Source: an uncultured Coriobacteriales bacterium
Lineage (GTDB): Bacteria; Actinomycetota; Coriobacteriia; Coriobacteriales; UMGS124
DNA: 64,000 nt
Assembly (NCBI GenBank): GCA_934636245.1
Contig: CAKUAI010000001.1
Location: 124,001 to 188,000, forward strand
Reading direction: 5' to 3'
This document shows positions 25,594 to 35,362 of this stretch, in pieces. Numbering within the stretch: the first letter of the stretch is position 1; each line of letters opens with the position of its first letter. The notes beneath the pieces were generated by a model that searched no databases, was not told where the DNA came from, and saw only the letters and a list, made by a program, of their open reading frames with translations. The position numbers and the translations under genes were made by a program.

Positions 25594-26826
25594 TTGTCTT
25601 CCCGCAACTTCAGACTCGTGCTGGCAGGGCAAGCGGTGAGCCTTATGGGAGGGGCCGTTCAGCGCGTGTGTATCGCCCTCTACCTGCTTGAGCTTACGGG
25701 GAGCGCTGGCGTGTACAGCGCGGTACTGGCCGCCTCGGCGCTTCCCTATGTGTTGTGCGCCCCCATGGCCGGCGCCGTTGCGGACGCGTTCAACAGGCGA
25801 GACGTCATGGTCGCGCTTGACGCGGCGTGCGCCCTCATCATGGGTTGCTTTGCGGCGAGTCTGTTTGCCGGGGTGCATTCGGTGCCACTTGCCGCCGCTG
25901 TCATGGTGCTTCTGGCAGTGGCGGCGACGTTTTACAGCCCCGCGGTGAGCGCCTGTATTCCTCAGATCGTCCCTGCTGGAAAGCTTACTCGGGCAAACGG
26001 CGCCGTAAGCATGGTGGGCTCATGGTGCAACATGCTTGGGCCCGTGCTGGCGGGTGTGCTATATGCGGCGGCGGGCATAGAGTGGGCCTGTCTTCTGTAT
26101 GCGGCGTGCCTTGCGGCTTCGGCTTTGTTCGAGACGCGTATTCAGATACGGGGCGTGCCAGGTGCAAGACGCAGCGTGCGCGACGTGCTTGCCGTGGGAC
26201 CCACGCTGCGCTCGATGTGTGGGACGCTTGGCGAACTGCGGCGCTCTTACCCAGTGGTGCTCGGGGTGATTGCGAGCTACGGCCTGGTCAACGTGTTTGT
26301 GCTGCCAATCAACACTGTGCTGCTGCCGAGTGCCCTCATGCTCGACATGGGTGTGACAAGCGAGGTATATGGCCTGGTAGAAGGCTTGGCGGCTTGTGGC
26401 ATGGTTGCGGGGGCTGCGCTTGTCGCGGCCTTGCCCAGCCGCTTTGCCTTTGTGCGCTGCGCGCGGTGGTATGCGATTTTGCCGCTTGTGCTGGCAGCTA
26501 TGGGTGTTGCTTTTGCCTGGCGAGCGGCAATCGGCCCTGCGGCGGTGCTGTGCGGCTTGGCAGTGGGGGCCATGGCGGTGATGTTGTGTCTGGGCGTCAC
26601 GAACGTCGTGACACTCACGTACAACCAGACGCACGTTCCCGTATCGATGTTGGGAAGTTTGAGCGCCCTCTCAACGGCGTTTGCCTCGAGCACCGTTCCC
26701 GTAGGACAGCTTGCCTTCGGCGCCGCCCTTGAAGTCGGCATCGACTGCGCGGCCCTCCTTCTCGCCGCCTCCCTGGCCAGCCTCGCCGTCTGCGCATTCG
26801 TGCGCTGGAACGTGCGCCGACGATGA
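25594..26826 (+). CDS. MFS transporter (enterobactin-exporter-like group)
   Basis: The start chosen is a TTG five to six bases after GAGAGGGAGGCG; another TTG at 25558 would overlap the ATPase gene. The protein has about 410 residues and 12 membrane helices, with RNFRLVLAGQAVSLMGGAVQ at the N-terminus and DAFNRRDVMVALDA as the loop 2-3 motif. This resembles the MFS group that includes siderophore and macrolide exporters. Operon position behind the iron importer suggests a role in siderophore or metal handling, but the substrate is unproven. Confidence 0.85.
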   Translation: MSSRNFRLVLAGQAVSLMGGAVQRVCIALYLLELTGSAGVYSAVLAASALPYVLCAPMAGAVADAFNRRDVMVALDAACALIMGCFAASLFAGVHSVPLAAAVMVLLAVAATFYSPAVSACIPQIVPAGKLTRANGAVSMVGSWCNMLGPVLAGVLYAAAGIEWACLLYAACLAASALFETRIQIRGVPGARRSVRDVLAVGPTLRSMCGTLGELRRSYPVVLGVIASYGLVNVFVLPINTVLLPSALMLDMGVTSEVYGLVEGLAACGMVAGAALVAALPSRFAFVRCARWYAILPLVLAAMGVAFAWRAAIGPAAVLCGLAVGAMAVMLCLGVTNVVTLTYNQTHVPVSMLGSLSALSTAFASSTVPVGQLAFGAALEVGIDCAALLLAASLASLAVCAFVRWNVRRR

Positions 26827-26854
26827 GGCCTGGCAGGTGGAATTGAAATGCAGC

Positions 26855-26890
26855 GAGGGGGTGGGGCGACAATGATTGCCCCATCCCCTC
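26855..26890. terminator. Hairpin between convergent MFS and methyltransferase genes
   Basis: A 13-bp stem with one mismatch (GAGGGGGTGGGGC, GCCCCATCCCCTC) and a 10-base loop. There is no clear T-run, but its position between convergent ends suits a bidirectional terminator. Confidence 0.5.
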
Positions 26891-26949
26891 ATGTGTCAGT
26901 TGTTTAGTTTGGGGCCTGCGGAAGATTCGCGCGGTGCTTGCTGGAAGAA

Positions 26950-28239
26950 TTATTGTTGCTGGGGTTCTTCGGCCTTAAGACGTCTGGCGATTTCCTTGCC
27001 TATCGCATGGGGGATACCCACGACGAGGGCATTGCCCATGCAGAAGGCGCGGCGTGCGTCACTCATGCCGTCGGCGGTCCAGCCCTTGGGAAAGCCCTGG
27101 AGCTGGTCGAGTTCATCGGGTACCAGGCGGCGGTAGCGACCGTCAATTTTGACGACGTGTTTGAAGCGCGACGCTCCCTTGCCGCCCTCGCCAGTCAGAA
27201 TGGTGCGCGACGGCTTGTCGAGGGAGTCGGGGAATGCCATCGAGCCTTCTGAATAGTGGTAAGTAAAGCCAGTTGCCTTATTGACGCGCTCTTCGCTCTT
27301 TGAACCCTTGAGGTACTCCCATTTCGGAAGCGCTTCTTCGTCTACATAGTAGTCTGCGGGTACTTCAGACTCAGCTACAAGCACGTCAGCGAGTTTGCCG
27401 GGCCGCCCGGTGTAGTTCTCAACAACGGGGCAGGTCAGAACTTTGTTGGCCTGCATGGCTCCGCAGTCGCCAAACGGGGAGGTCGCCTTGCCCTTGTTGA
27501 AGCAGCTGGATGCCTCATAAGGGTCTACAGGAATCGAAACCTCGCTTATCATCGCAGGCTTGTCGATGGGGAAAGCGCTGGAGATGACGCCGCTTGCAAG
27601 GCGGTCTTTCAAATCCCACTGCTCGGCGGCCTGCTCGGCATAGATATATATACGTTTGCGACGCTGCGGGAATCCGTAAGCACCGCTATTTATTACGCGC
27701 CACTCAACCGAATAGCCAAGCCGGGCCAGGCATGACAAGATAATGGCGAAATCGCGGCCGCGCTGACTGGCCGGGCTCTTAAGAAGCCGGTCGACGTTTT
27801 CGAGCAGAACATAGCGCGGCTTGTTCTTAAGCTTAAGGAATCGGTAGATGTCCCACCATAGGACACCTTTTTTGCCCTCGATGCCACCCGCCATCGACAA
27901 CGGCTTTGCAACCGAGTAGTCCTGGCAGGGGAAACCGCCCACGACCATATCGACATCGGGGATGCTGATGGTGCCGGCCTCGAATGAGTCCAACACCTTG
28001 TTGATATCCTCATTGACAACGGAGTCCGGGCCAAAGTGCGACTTGTAGCATCGTGCAGCGAACTGCTTGGAGTCAGTTCCCGGGGGTTCCCACTGATTTG
28101 CCCAAACGGTTTGGAACGGTCCTGCCGCTGGCAAGTCGAATTCGGGATGCGCTGGGTCGCTGAACCCCTCGAGGCCCAGACGAAAGCCGCCGACGCCCGC
28201 GAAGAGCTCGGCGACCCTAATGGTCTTCTGAGACGACAC
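26950..28239 (-). CDS. DNA cytosine-5 methyltransferase of a type II restriction-modification system
   Basis: The protein has 429 residues. C5-methyltransferase motifs in order: I (LFAGVGGFRLG, about 12-22), IV (GGFPCQDYS, catalytic Cys105), VI (LLENVDRLL), VIII (FPQRRKRIY) and X near the C-terminus (FCMGNALVVGIPHAIGK). It transfers methyl from S-adenosylmethionine to cytosine. It lies 87 bases downstream of a Sau3AI-type nuclease gene on the same strand, so it is the protective partner and probably modifies GATC at C. By eye it has lower GC than its neighbours, which suggests horizontal acquisition. Confidence 0.95.
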   Translation of the reverse strand: MSSQKTIRVAELFAGVGGFRLGLEGFSDPAHPEFDLPAAGPFQTVWANQWEPPGTDSKQFAARCYKSHFGPDSVVNEDINKVLDSFEAGTISIPDVDMVVGGFPCQDYSVAKPLSMAGGIEGKKGVLWWDIYRFLKLKNKPRYVLLENVDRLLKSPASQRGRDFAIILSCLARLGYSVEWRVINSGAYGFPQRRKRIYIYAEQAAEQWDLKDRLASGVISSAFPIDKPAMISEVSIPVDPYEASSCFNKGKATSPFGDCGAMQANKVLTCPVVENYTGRPGKLADVLVAESEVPADYYVDEEALPKWEYLKGSKSEERVNKATGFTYHYSEGSMAFPDSLDKPSRTILTGEGGKGASRFKHVVKIDGRYRRLVPDELDQLQGFPKGWTADGMSDARRAFCMGNALVVGIPHAIGKEIARRLKAEEPQQQ

Positions 28240-28326
28240 GTTTCTCCAATCGCTGTCTGTGTCGTAAATCTATTGGGCGCTAATAATAGGGGATGGCCCG
28301 GACAAGATCAAGCGCCGCGCCGCGTG

Positions 28327-29661
28327 TCATCTTGACTCCAACGTTTTTGCTATTTCCTCCTGAAGATATGCCTGGTTAAGCCAGAAGCACTTTTTGACCG
28401 TCGGATTGCCGTGGGGCTGGGGAATGACATCGCTGGCATCACGGGCATGCGGCCGCACGTGGCAGCAACGATTCTCGCGCGAGCGAACAGAGATTTCAGC
28501 GTGCCCAGCCTTAACATTTGCACGCATCTGATCGTAGCAGCGCTTCGCCTCGGGGTAATCGGATTCGGGCATCTGCCAGAAGCACACATTCCAAAGGCGA
28601 TACACGCCGCTGTCGTCTTCGCGGAACAAGACGAACAAGTACTTTTGCTGCAGCTGCTCGTAAAATTCCGAATCTTCGAAATCGCAGACTTCGAGGGTGT
28701 AGTAGTCGAACGTTGGGAACGAGAGGGCTTCCTTGGGTTTTCCATTTGTGCGCAGACGCATCGTCTTGGGCTTGATACCTGCTTTTTCAAATTCCTCGAT
28801 GCGGGCATCCTCACTAACGCCAAGAATGTTCCTTGTTATGCGGGCGCACAGGTTTTTGGATTTCGTAAGCTCAAACATGTCCGAAAGCTCCGCCTCGGAT
28901 AGTCCAAAATATCTGGAGAAGCGGGAGCGGACCAGGTCGAGGAGCGCGAGATTTCTTTCGCTTTCATCACGCTCGATAGACTCGGTCCTGGCGAACAGGT
29001 CACCTTCCACTGCGGTCATGTACGATGCCTTGAAGGCCCAGGCGCGAGGTTTGGCAGGCTCGTCGGAATACGGTTGGTGCCTGCGGACCGTTGAGTTCGC
29101 CGCTTTCGTGCATGCCTCAAGGTACATAGTGTCAGAGCCTGAGATTTCGTGCGCCCGACCAAGGCGAACCTTGTCGACGACAGTTTCCCAGTCTTGTTTG
29201 ATTTGGACGAGGTCTCGTTCGGGAATCTTCCACTCTTCAACCAGCTGAACGGTGTAGTCGAGTGGGTTTTGGTCCTGGTCCCATAGGTATGAGATGAGGA
29301 GGATGTCTGAGGCTTTCTTGAGAAAGTGACTGTGCTCGAAGTCCTCGTTGACGACCTCATCGAAATCAATCATAGAGATGACGAGGCGTTCTTTAGCGAC
29401 AAGACCACCCTTGGCCCTCTTCATGGGCGTTACTTTGAGTTCGAGCCCGACTTCGGCAAAGTCGGGGGCCGAGTCGCTGTTTGGTTGGTACTTGAAGTAA
29501 TGCTCTTCAATGGCGTTGCCGTAAGAGCCACGTCTTGTTTGAGGGGACTCGATATGCCCGATGTCGGTAGTCTGCCTCAGGGATTTGCCGACAAGGCGCT
29601 TGGCATACGTGACAATAGAGGTCTTGTCGGTGGGGTCGTAAGGCAAATTGGTCTCAGTCAT
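28327..29661 (-). CDS. Sau3AI-family type II restriction endonuclease
   Basis: The protein has 444 residues. The N-terminal MutH-like nuclease domain has GNAIEEHYF (48-56) and a catalytic Asp67, Glu74, Lys76 arrangement (PDFAEVGLELK). The C-terminal half ends with a second MutH-like region (NRCCHVRPHARD, VKKCFWLNQAYL). This two-domain layout matches Sau3AI, which cuts GATC with one catalytic and one effector domain. Paired with a C5 methyltransferase downstream. Codon use is less GC-rich than the surrounding genes. Recognition of GATC is inferred from the family and not visible directly. Confidence 0.9.
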   Translation of the reverse strand: MTETNLPYDPTDKTSIVTYAKRLVGKSLRQTTDIGHIESPQTRRGSYGNAIEEHYFKYQPNSDSAPDFAEVGLELKVTPMKRAKGGLVAKERLVISMIDFDEVVNEDFEHSHFLKKASDILLISYLWDQDQNPLDYTVQLVEEWKIPERDLVQIKQDWETVVDKVRLGRAHEISGSDTMYLEACTKAANSTVRRHQPYSDEPAKPRAWAFKASYMTAVEGDLFARTESIERDESERNLALLDLVRSRFSRYFGLSEAELSDMFELTKSKNLCARITRNILGVSEDARIEEFEKAGIKPKTMRLRTNGKPKEALSFPTFDYYTLEVCDFEDSEFYEQLQQKYLFVLFREDDSGVYRLWNVCFWQMPESDYPEAKRCYDQMRANVKAGHAEISVRSRENRCCHVRPHARDASDVIPQPHGNPTVKKCFWLNQAYLQEEIAKTLESR

Positions 29662-29715
29662 GGCGCGGCCTCCTTGTGGGGTGTGGCTTACGCGATGCTG
29701 GATATTATCGCGCGC

Positions 29716-31158
29716 CTATGCCTTTTCGGCGAGCAGGTCGATGAGTTCCTGCTGGCTGTGTACGTCGAGCTTGCGGTAGACGTTGCGGGCGTGGTATTTC
29801 ACGGTGTTGTGCGAGATCGAAAGCTCTTCCTGGATGTGCTGGGCGTTGTTGCCGCGGGCGAGCAGGGCGAGGATGTCGCGCTCGCGCTGGGTGAGGCCCG
29901 CTTGCTCGGCCACCTGCTCGCAGCATGCGTCGAGGCGGTCGATATAGCGCACCTCGACCGAGGAGGTGTCGGGCTCGATGCCGTCGATGGTGGCGTCAAG
30001 GCTTGTGGAGCGCTGGGTTGCCGTGACGTAGGCCGCCGTGAACGTGAGCACGGCGGCGATGGCGAGCTTGACGGCAAACGCGGGGTCTGAGACGCCCGCC
30101 AGCACGTCGGTGATGATGGCGCCGGCGAGGATGCCCAGGTAGTTTGCCGCGCTGCCCCAGCAGATGGCGGGGATGGCGTCGGCGGCGCTGCGCGTGGCGA
30201 CGGCGCACAGGGCAAACCATGTGAGCAGGTAGAAGCACATGTAGCCCGCAAGAAGGGTCGACTGGGCGAGGGTCTCGCACCGGGCGTCTCCGATGAGCAC
30301 GAGCGAGAAGCCGCCCACCACGAGGCAGAGCGACAGCAGCAGGAGCAAGTCTGCCTTCGGACGAGCCTTCGAGCGCAGGGCCCATATCGCCACGACGAGC
30401 AGGACCGTCGCCGCTAGGGCGAAGGGGGTCGCCTGCCCCGAGGGCTGCGCAATGTTCACGGCCAGGCCGTAGGCAAAGCTGAAAACGATGATGTACACGT
30501 AGAGGCAGTGGTCCAAGGGAAGGAACGCCGCCGGGTGCGAGACCTCGCGGTCGGTGGGGGCGCCGACGCTTGCCAGGCGGGAGAAGAACGGCATGGCGAC
30601 TGGCAGGACCAAGGCGACGGCCGCAACCGAAGCCACGATGTTCGTCGCCGCAATGAGCATGCCTGTGCCTGCGTTGCCGATGGCTCCTGCCAGGGGCATG
30701 GCCACGGCCGCGCCGCCGGCCAGGCACACGCACACCCGCTGCAGGCTCAAGGATGAGCAAGCGAGAAGCAGCAGCACCGTCGTCCAGGTGGTAGCGACGC
30801 TCGTCGCGCAGCTGCCAAATATAAAGAGTGCTTGCGCGTCCAGGTTTCCTGCCGCCAGGCTCAAGATGTGGCCGGCGAGTCCCAAGACGATGGCCGCCAC
30901 GCTCAGCGCCACGGGATGCAGGGATTGGGGGCGGTGGCGGGCGACGGACATGAGGGCGACGAACGCAACGATGCCCGCAAGGCACGACATGTCGCGCGCC
31001 GCCTTGACCTGTGAGGCGTCCATTGCCTGACCGAACTGTGTGGCGGGCGTTCCATTGAAGAAGATGACTGCCGCAAACGTCAGAGTGCAGGCGACAAAGC
31101 AGCGCAAAAACGCCCACCTCTGCGGTATGGGAGTGGTGAGTGTGTGCTGTTTGCCCAT
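29716..31158 (-). CDS. LuxR-type regulator with polytopic membrane domain
   Basis: The protein has 480 residues from an ATG behind GGCGGGAA; the frame is open further upstream but would run into the divergent flavoprotein. About 12 membrane helices fill the first 385 residues. The C-terminal LuxR domain (LTQRERDILALLARGNNAQH ... SISHNTVKYHARNVYRKLDVHS) binds DNA. No phosphoacceptor domain is present, so signal input is presumably through the membrane part. It is divergent from the flavoprotein at 31370 and close in sequence to the regulator at 33638, including the QQELIDL end. Confidence 0.92.
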   Translation of the reverse strand: MGKQHTLTTPIPQRWAFLRCFVACTLTFAAVIFFNGTPATQFGQAMDASQVKAARDMSCLAGIVAFVALMSVARHRPQSLHPVALSVAAIVLGLAGHILSLAAGNLDAQALFIFGSCATSVATTWTTVLLLLACSSLSLQRVCVCLAGGAAVAMPLAGAIGNAGTGMLIAATNIVASVAAVALVLPVAMPFFSRLASVGAPTDREVSHPAAFLPLDHCLYVYIIVFSFAYGLAVNIAQPSGQATPFALAATVLLVVAIWALRSKARPKADLLLLLSLCLVVGGFSLVLIGDARCETLAQSTLLAGYMCFYLLTWFALCAVATRSAADAIPAICWGSAANYLGILAGAIITDVLAGVSDPAFAVKLAIAAVLTFTAAYVTATQRSTSLDATIDGIEPDTSSVEVRYIDRLDACCEQVAEQAGLTQRERDILALLARGNNAQHIQEELSISHNTVKYHARNVYRKLDVHSQQELIDLLAEKA

Positions 31159-31369
31159 CGTGTCGTTCCCGCCTAACGCAAATTCCCTGTTTGACCGCGC
31201 AGTGCCCCTTGGGTGGGATGTGCGTGAAAAACAATACCCTACCTGCAGTGTTAAAAGCCTACACCTGAGGGGTGGGGCATGACAAGACCGGAGTTTGCAT
31301 ACTGGAAAACGTCCAACGCCCCGGACAAGCAACGCCCGGGGCACATACCAGTGAGAAAGGTACGCACTC

Positions 31370-33400
31370 ATGGATCGTCGTAGTTTCGTTACTGGATCCG
31401 CCCTTGGCGCCTTTGGCCTTGCAAGCGCCGGCATGTTCGCCGGTGCCGCCATGGCTGAGGAGGCTGCTGCCCCCGTGGCCGCCGGCACTGCCGAGAACAC
31501 CGTTGCCCAGGCTGGTTCCAACCCCGCATGGCTTGGCGAGGAGCCCGAGATCGACGCCGCTGACATCGTCGCCACGTATCAGTGCGACATCCTTATCGTG
31601 GGCGGCGCCGGCAACGGCGGCCTGGCTGCTGCCGCTACGGCCAGCGACCTCGGCCTCAACTTCATCGCTGTGGACCGCGCCCAGTCCGTCACGGAGAGCC
31701 GCGAGTACCTCGGCGCCATCAACAGCACCTATTCCACGCAGGTCCGTGAGATGGACGGCATGCAGGTTCTCAACGAGATCAGCCGCTATGCCTCCGGCAA
31801 GTGCGACCGCGACCTCATCAAGCTGTGGATCGACAACTCCGCCGAGGTTGTGGATTGGCTCGACCCCATGCTCACCGCTGCCGGCAAGTTCTGCTCCGTG
31901 GCCGATCCCGGCGAGCATGCCACGGGCGGCACTGAGTACGTCGTGCCTGTTTGCGAGCACAGCTGGATCGTGCCTTATCAGCCCCCGACGCGCAACGACG
32001 TCCTTTTCGAGCACATCCAGGCCCAGGGCGACGACATCTGGTTCGGCTATGAGCTCGTGCGTCTCGTGCACGCAGACGGCAAGGTGACCGGCGGCATCTT
32101 CAAGTGCGAGGACGGCTACGTCGAGATTGACGCCCCCTACGTCGTGCTCGCCACGGGCGGCTACCCCGCGAACCCCGTGATGATGCAGGCCCTGCAGCCC
32201 GACGCATGCCGCGTCATCACCGCTGCCAGCTACAACGCGTTCTGCGACGGCTCGGGCATCAAGTGCGGCCTGTGGGCCGGTGCCTCCAAGCAGGCCGACC
32301 CCACGCCCATGCTGTTCGACCGCGGCGCTGTGCCTGCTGGCGTTGTGGCCGGTTATGTGGGCGAGGGCGCTGACGCGACGCTGCCCGGCAAGATCTTCCA
32401 GCTCAACATCGGCAGCCAGCCCTTCCTCAAGGTCAACCGCGACGGCAAGCGCTTCGCCAACGAGTCCACGCCCTACGACAACATGCTGTTCGCGACCTCC
32501 ATGCAGCCCGGCGGCGTGTTCTGCCAGGTCATGGACGCCAACGCTCCTGAGGACATCAAGCGCTTCATGATGATCGGCTGCGCCTCCTACACCCGCATGA
32601 TGATGGAGCAGGGCATGCCGCTCGAGGACTTCGTCGCCTCCGACAACGGCGCCGAAGTGTTCGTGAAGGCCGACACGCTCGAGGAGCTCGCCGAGAAGCT
32701 GGGCTTCGAGGGCGACGCCAAGGACACCTTCCTGGCCACCTGCGACCACTACAACACTCTGTTCGACGCCCAGAAGGACGACGAGTACGGCAAGGAGGAC
32801 TACCGTCTCTCCGAGCTGCGCACTCCTCCGTTCTACGGCTGCTGGTATGGCGCCTCGCTGCTCACCACGCTCGACGGCCTCAACATCAACGCCAAGATGC
32901 AGGTTCTCGCCGCCGACCGTACGCCTGTCGAGGGCCTCTACGCCATCGGTGACTGCTCGGGCAGCTTCTTCGACACGAACTACCCCGAGTACTTCCCCGG
33001 CCTTGCCGCTGGTCGTACCGTGACCGAGGGCCGTCAGCTCATGATGCAGATCTCCTCCGACCCGGCCTTCGCGCCCACCGAGAAGACCGCCGTCAAGCCC
33101 TCCAGTGACGTTGACCTGTCCAGCATCGCCGACGGCACCTACACCGGCACCGGCACCGGCATGGGCGGCGACATCAACGTGACGATCGAGGTCTCCGGCG
33201 GCCACATCACTGTGACCGACATCTCGCCCAACAACGAGACCCAGGGCATCGGCGGCTACGAGGCCATCGAGGACGGCACCTACGCCCAGCAGGTCGAGGC
33301 CGCCCAGAGCGCCCAGATCGACGGCGTGGCCGGCGCCACCGTCACCAGCAAGGCCATCGAGGCGGCAGTCCGCTCCGCCCTCAAGCAGGCCGTGAAGTAG
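31370..33400 (+). CDS. Exported flavoprotein reductase with C-terminal FMN-binding domain
   Basis: The protein has 676 residues with GAGAAAGG before the ATG. It has a twin-arginine signal (MDRRSFVTGSA), a FAD_binding_2 reductase domain (ILIVGGAGNGGLAAAA, VVLATGGYPAN), and a C-terminal FMN_bind domain (GTYTGTGTGMGG to DGVAGATVTS) with the ApbE-type threonine. Where flavocytochrome c fumarate reductase has catalytic arginines, this protein reads RFANESTPYDN and TNYPEYFPGL, so the substrate is probably not a simple dicarboxylate. The last 115 codons are nearly identical in DNA to those of the gene at 35539. Divergent LuxR gene upstream; an inverted repeat (GCCCCGG, CCGGGGC) lies in the leader at 31318-31342. 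Confidence 0.94.
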   Translation: MDRRSFVTGSALGAFGLASAGMFAGAAMAEEAAAPVAAGTAENTVAQAGSNPAWLGEEPEIDAADIVATYQCDILIVGGAGNGGLAAAATASDLGLNFIAVDRAQSVTESREYLGAINSTYSTQVREMDGMQVLNEISRYASGKCDRDLIKLWIDNSAEVVDWLDPMLTAAGKFCSVADPGEHATGGTEYVVPVCEHSWIVPYQPPTRNDVLFEHIQAQGDDIWFGYELVRLVHADGKVTGGIFKCEDGYVEIDAPYVVLATGGYPANPVMMQALQPDACRVITAASYNAFCDGSGIKCGLWAGASKQADPTPMLFDRGAVPAGVVAGYVGEGADATLPGKIFQLNIGSQPFLKVNRDGKRFANESTPYDNMLFATSMQPGGVFCQVMDANAPEDIKRFMMIGCASYTRMMMEQGMPLEDFVASDNGAEVFVKADTLEELAEKLGFEGDAKDTFLATCDHYNTLFDAQKDDEYGKEDYRLSELRTPPFYGCWYGASLLTTLDGLNINAKMQVLAADRTPVEGLYAIGDCSGSFFDTNYPEYFPGLAAGRTVTEGRQLMMQISSDPAFAPTEKTAVKPSSDVDLSSIADGTYTGTGTGMGGDINVTIEVSGGHITVTDISPNNETQGIGGYEAIEDGTYAQQVEAAQSAQIDGVAGATVTSKAIEAAVRSALKQAVK

Positions 33401-33432
33401 GACTTGCTCGCCTGAGCGCACGTGCATTCCCA

Positions 33433-33463
33433 GGGGTCCCGGCCGCAGCCGGGGCCCCTTTTT
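33433..33463 (+). terminator. Terminator of the 31370-33400 flavoprotein
   Basis: An 11-bp stem with one wobble (GGGGTCCCGGC, GCCGGGGCCCC), 4-base loop and five Ts. A similar hairpin follows the paralogue at 37584. Confidence 0.85.
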
Positions 33464-33511
33464 GCGTTTGGGGGAGGGCCGCGCAGGGTTGCGTGGGGCC
33501 GCAGGTCCAAA

Positions 33512-33604
33512 TTAACATACATTTCAACAGTCGAGATGTATGTTAAATCAACAAAACCCCAGTTGAGCGATTTTTTGTTTTGCTGAAATGTATGTTATTT
33601 CATG
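33512..33604 (+). repeat. CATACATTTC element, copy 2
   Basis: TTAACATACATTTCA and the inverted GATGTATGTTAA are 8 bases apart, followed by ACCCCAGTTGAGCGATTTT and a third motif TGAAATGTATGTTATTTCAT. Similarity with copy 3 continues about 60 bases further right (GCCCGAGCTGGC, CGCCCTTCCCCCG), that is, into the 3' end of the adjacent LuxR gene. Confidence 0.8.
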
Positions 33605-33637
33605 AATGGAGAGTCGCCCGAGCTGGCCGGCCCGCCC

Positions 33638-35128
33638 TTAAACTGCCCTTCCCCCGTTTTCCGCCGCCGCGTTTGCGTCGCTGGCCACGAGGTCAATAAG
33701 TTCCTGTTGGCTGTGAACGCCCAGCTTGGCGTACACGTTGCGCGCGTGGAACTTCACGGTGTTGTGCTTGATGGAGAGCTTTTCCTCTACGCGCTGCGAG
33801 TTGTTGCCGCGCGCGAGCAGCGCCATGACGTCACGCTCGCGCGGTGTGAGCGCATAACGCTCCGCCAGGTTTTCCACGTGCGACTCGAGCGTGTCCACAT
33901 CCCGCACAATCACCTCTGGGGCGTCGGGGGCTATGCCCTCGATGGTCTCGTCGAAGCTGAACGTACGGCGTGTGACGACGACGTAGAGCACAAACGCAAC
34001 GAGCACGACAACAATGGCAATCTGCGCCGCCACGCTGGACGCCCCTGTTCCTGTGCCCGTCGCCATTGCCAGAAACGCTCCGAGGTCAATCCCTATATAG
34101 CTCACTGCCAACCCCCACGAGATGGTGGGAAGGGCGTCGATGACGTTGCGCCTTGCTGCAGAGCACAGGGCTAGCCATGTGAGCAGCTCGAAGCAGACCG
34201 AACCCGTTACAAGCAGGGCAGAAGCAACCGAAGAGAGCGCTCCCGTTTCGGAAAGCGCGGCCAAGTAGCCAATGAGTACAAGGGAGAACGGCAGGAGGAA
34301 CAACGCGTCAAGGCGGGGATGACGCCGGGAAAGTATCACGAACGCGCATACGGCGAGCAGCCCCAAGACCGACAGCATGTTCTGTGCTGAGGCGCTTCCT
34401 CCGTCCATGAAGCGAAACCCATACCCATAGGCAAAGTTGAACGCGAAGATATACAGGAACATATGGCTGCGCATAGGGAGAAAAGACGCGGGGTGCGCGA
34501 TCTCTTGGTCTGCCGGATTGCCTGTTTGCGCGAGGCGCTTGAAGAACGAGCGGGTAAGGGGAAGGCAGAGTGCCAAATTTGCGACCGTGCCCAGGGAGTC
34601 GACGAGGCCGAGGAGGTTGACCGGGCAGAGTGGCATGACGAGTCTCGAGAGAAGGATGCCCAGGCAGTTGCCCAAGGCAATCGTTAGGCAGGCGTTTGCA
34701 AGGCTCAAGTTGGAACACGCCACAATCCACAGCGCGCATGCCCAAGCCTGCCCGATGCCCTTGGCGCAGAGCCCCGGCACAACTAGGACCGGAAAGTTGA
34801 GGGCAATGCCCGTAGTGCCTGCGGCGCATCCAAGGAAAATAAAGAAGCCAGCCGCAATGCTGAAAGCAACCGGACGGACGAGGCGCGGTCTTGTTTTCGT
34901 CAAGGCGAGGAGACCAAGCAGTGCCAGGGCAGATGCGAGCGTGGCCCAGTCGCGAACTGCGTAGTCATAGACAGAGTATGCAGCGTTCAGGCCGCCGTTG
35001 AACGCCATGGTTGAGAACATCTGAAGCGCGGAGGCTGCCAAGCAGCATGCTGCAACCTTGCGAGGTTGCGTCTCAGTCTTGCGTGAGGGGTCGCCCGCCC
35101 CGTTGTTGACGGCTTCTCGTTTGTTCAT
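33638..35128 (-). CDS. LuxR-type regulator with polytopic membrane domain
   Basis: The protein has 496 residues from an ATG behind GAGGGGG. It has about 12 membrane helices and a C-terminal LuxR domain (LTPRERDVMALLARGNNSQR ... SIKHNTVKFHARNVYAKLGVHS). It is a close paralogue of the regulator at 29716 (shared HPASFLP or HPAAFLP, ARGNN, HSQQELIDL). It is divergent from the flavoprotein at 35539 and is presumed to control it. The 3' end lies in sequence shared with repeat copy 3. Confidence 0.92.
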   Translation of the reverse strand: MNKREAVNNGAGDPSRKTETQPRKVAACCLAASALQMFSTMAFNGGLNAAYSVYDYAVRDWATLASALALLGLLALTKTRPRLVRPVAFSIAAGFFIFLGCAAGTTGIALNFPVLVVPGLCAKGIGQAWACALWIVACSNLSLANACLTIALGNCLGILLSRLVMPLCPVNLLGLVDSLGTVANLALCLPLTRSFFKRLAQTGNPADQEIAHPASFLPMRSHMFLYIFAFNFAYGYGFRFMDGGSASAQNMLSVLGLLAVCAFVILSRRHPRLDALFLLPFSLVLIGYLAALSETGALSSVASALLVTGSVCFELLTWLALCSAARRNVIDALPTISWGLAVSYIGIDLGAFLAMATGTGTGASSVAAQIAIVVVLVAFVLYVVVTRRTFSFDETIEGIAPDAPEVIVRDVDTLESHVENLAERYALTPRERDVMALLARGNNSQRVEEKLSIKHNTVKFHARNVYAKLGVHSQQELIDLVASDANAAAENGGRAV

Positions 35129-35362
35129 CCAGCCCCCTCTTCGCTGCACGAAGTCTCCGACGATTGTTATGGACCCGCCAGTCTTGATGATGCGGGCGTT
35201 CGTCTCCGTGCCCCGAAACCCCGGTGATTGTTGCGGACCCTGCCAGAGGGTCTGCCTTGCGCATACATAGTATGCCTGTGTCGTACTGCTTGTGTTTCTT
35301 GACGATTGTAGTTTATTGGCTCGCAAATAGAGAAACTGCACCACATCCCTCTGCTTTTTGTC

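Noticed and set aside
26950..29661. Larger defence island or prophage around the restriction-modification genes
   Set aside because: Flanking genes are an iron-type importer operon and a LuxR unit; no integrase, transposase or other defence gene is seen.
31259..33427. Long minus-strand open frame (722 codons) opposite the flavoprotein at 31370; similar ones at 35167-37440, 50660-52591, 55047-56858 and 60532-62382
   Set aside because: Compositional shadows of GC-rich genes, with repetitive Val/Gly/Asp/His-rich translations and no family motifs.
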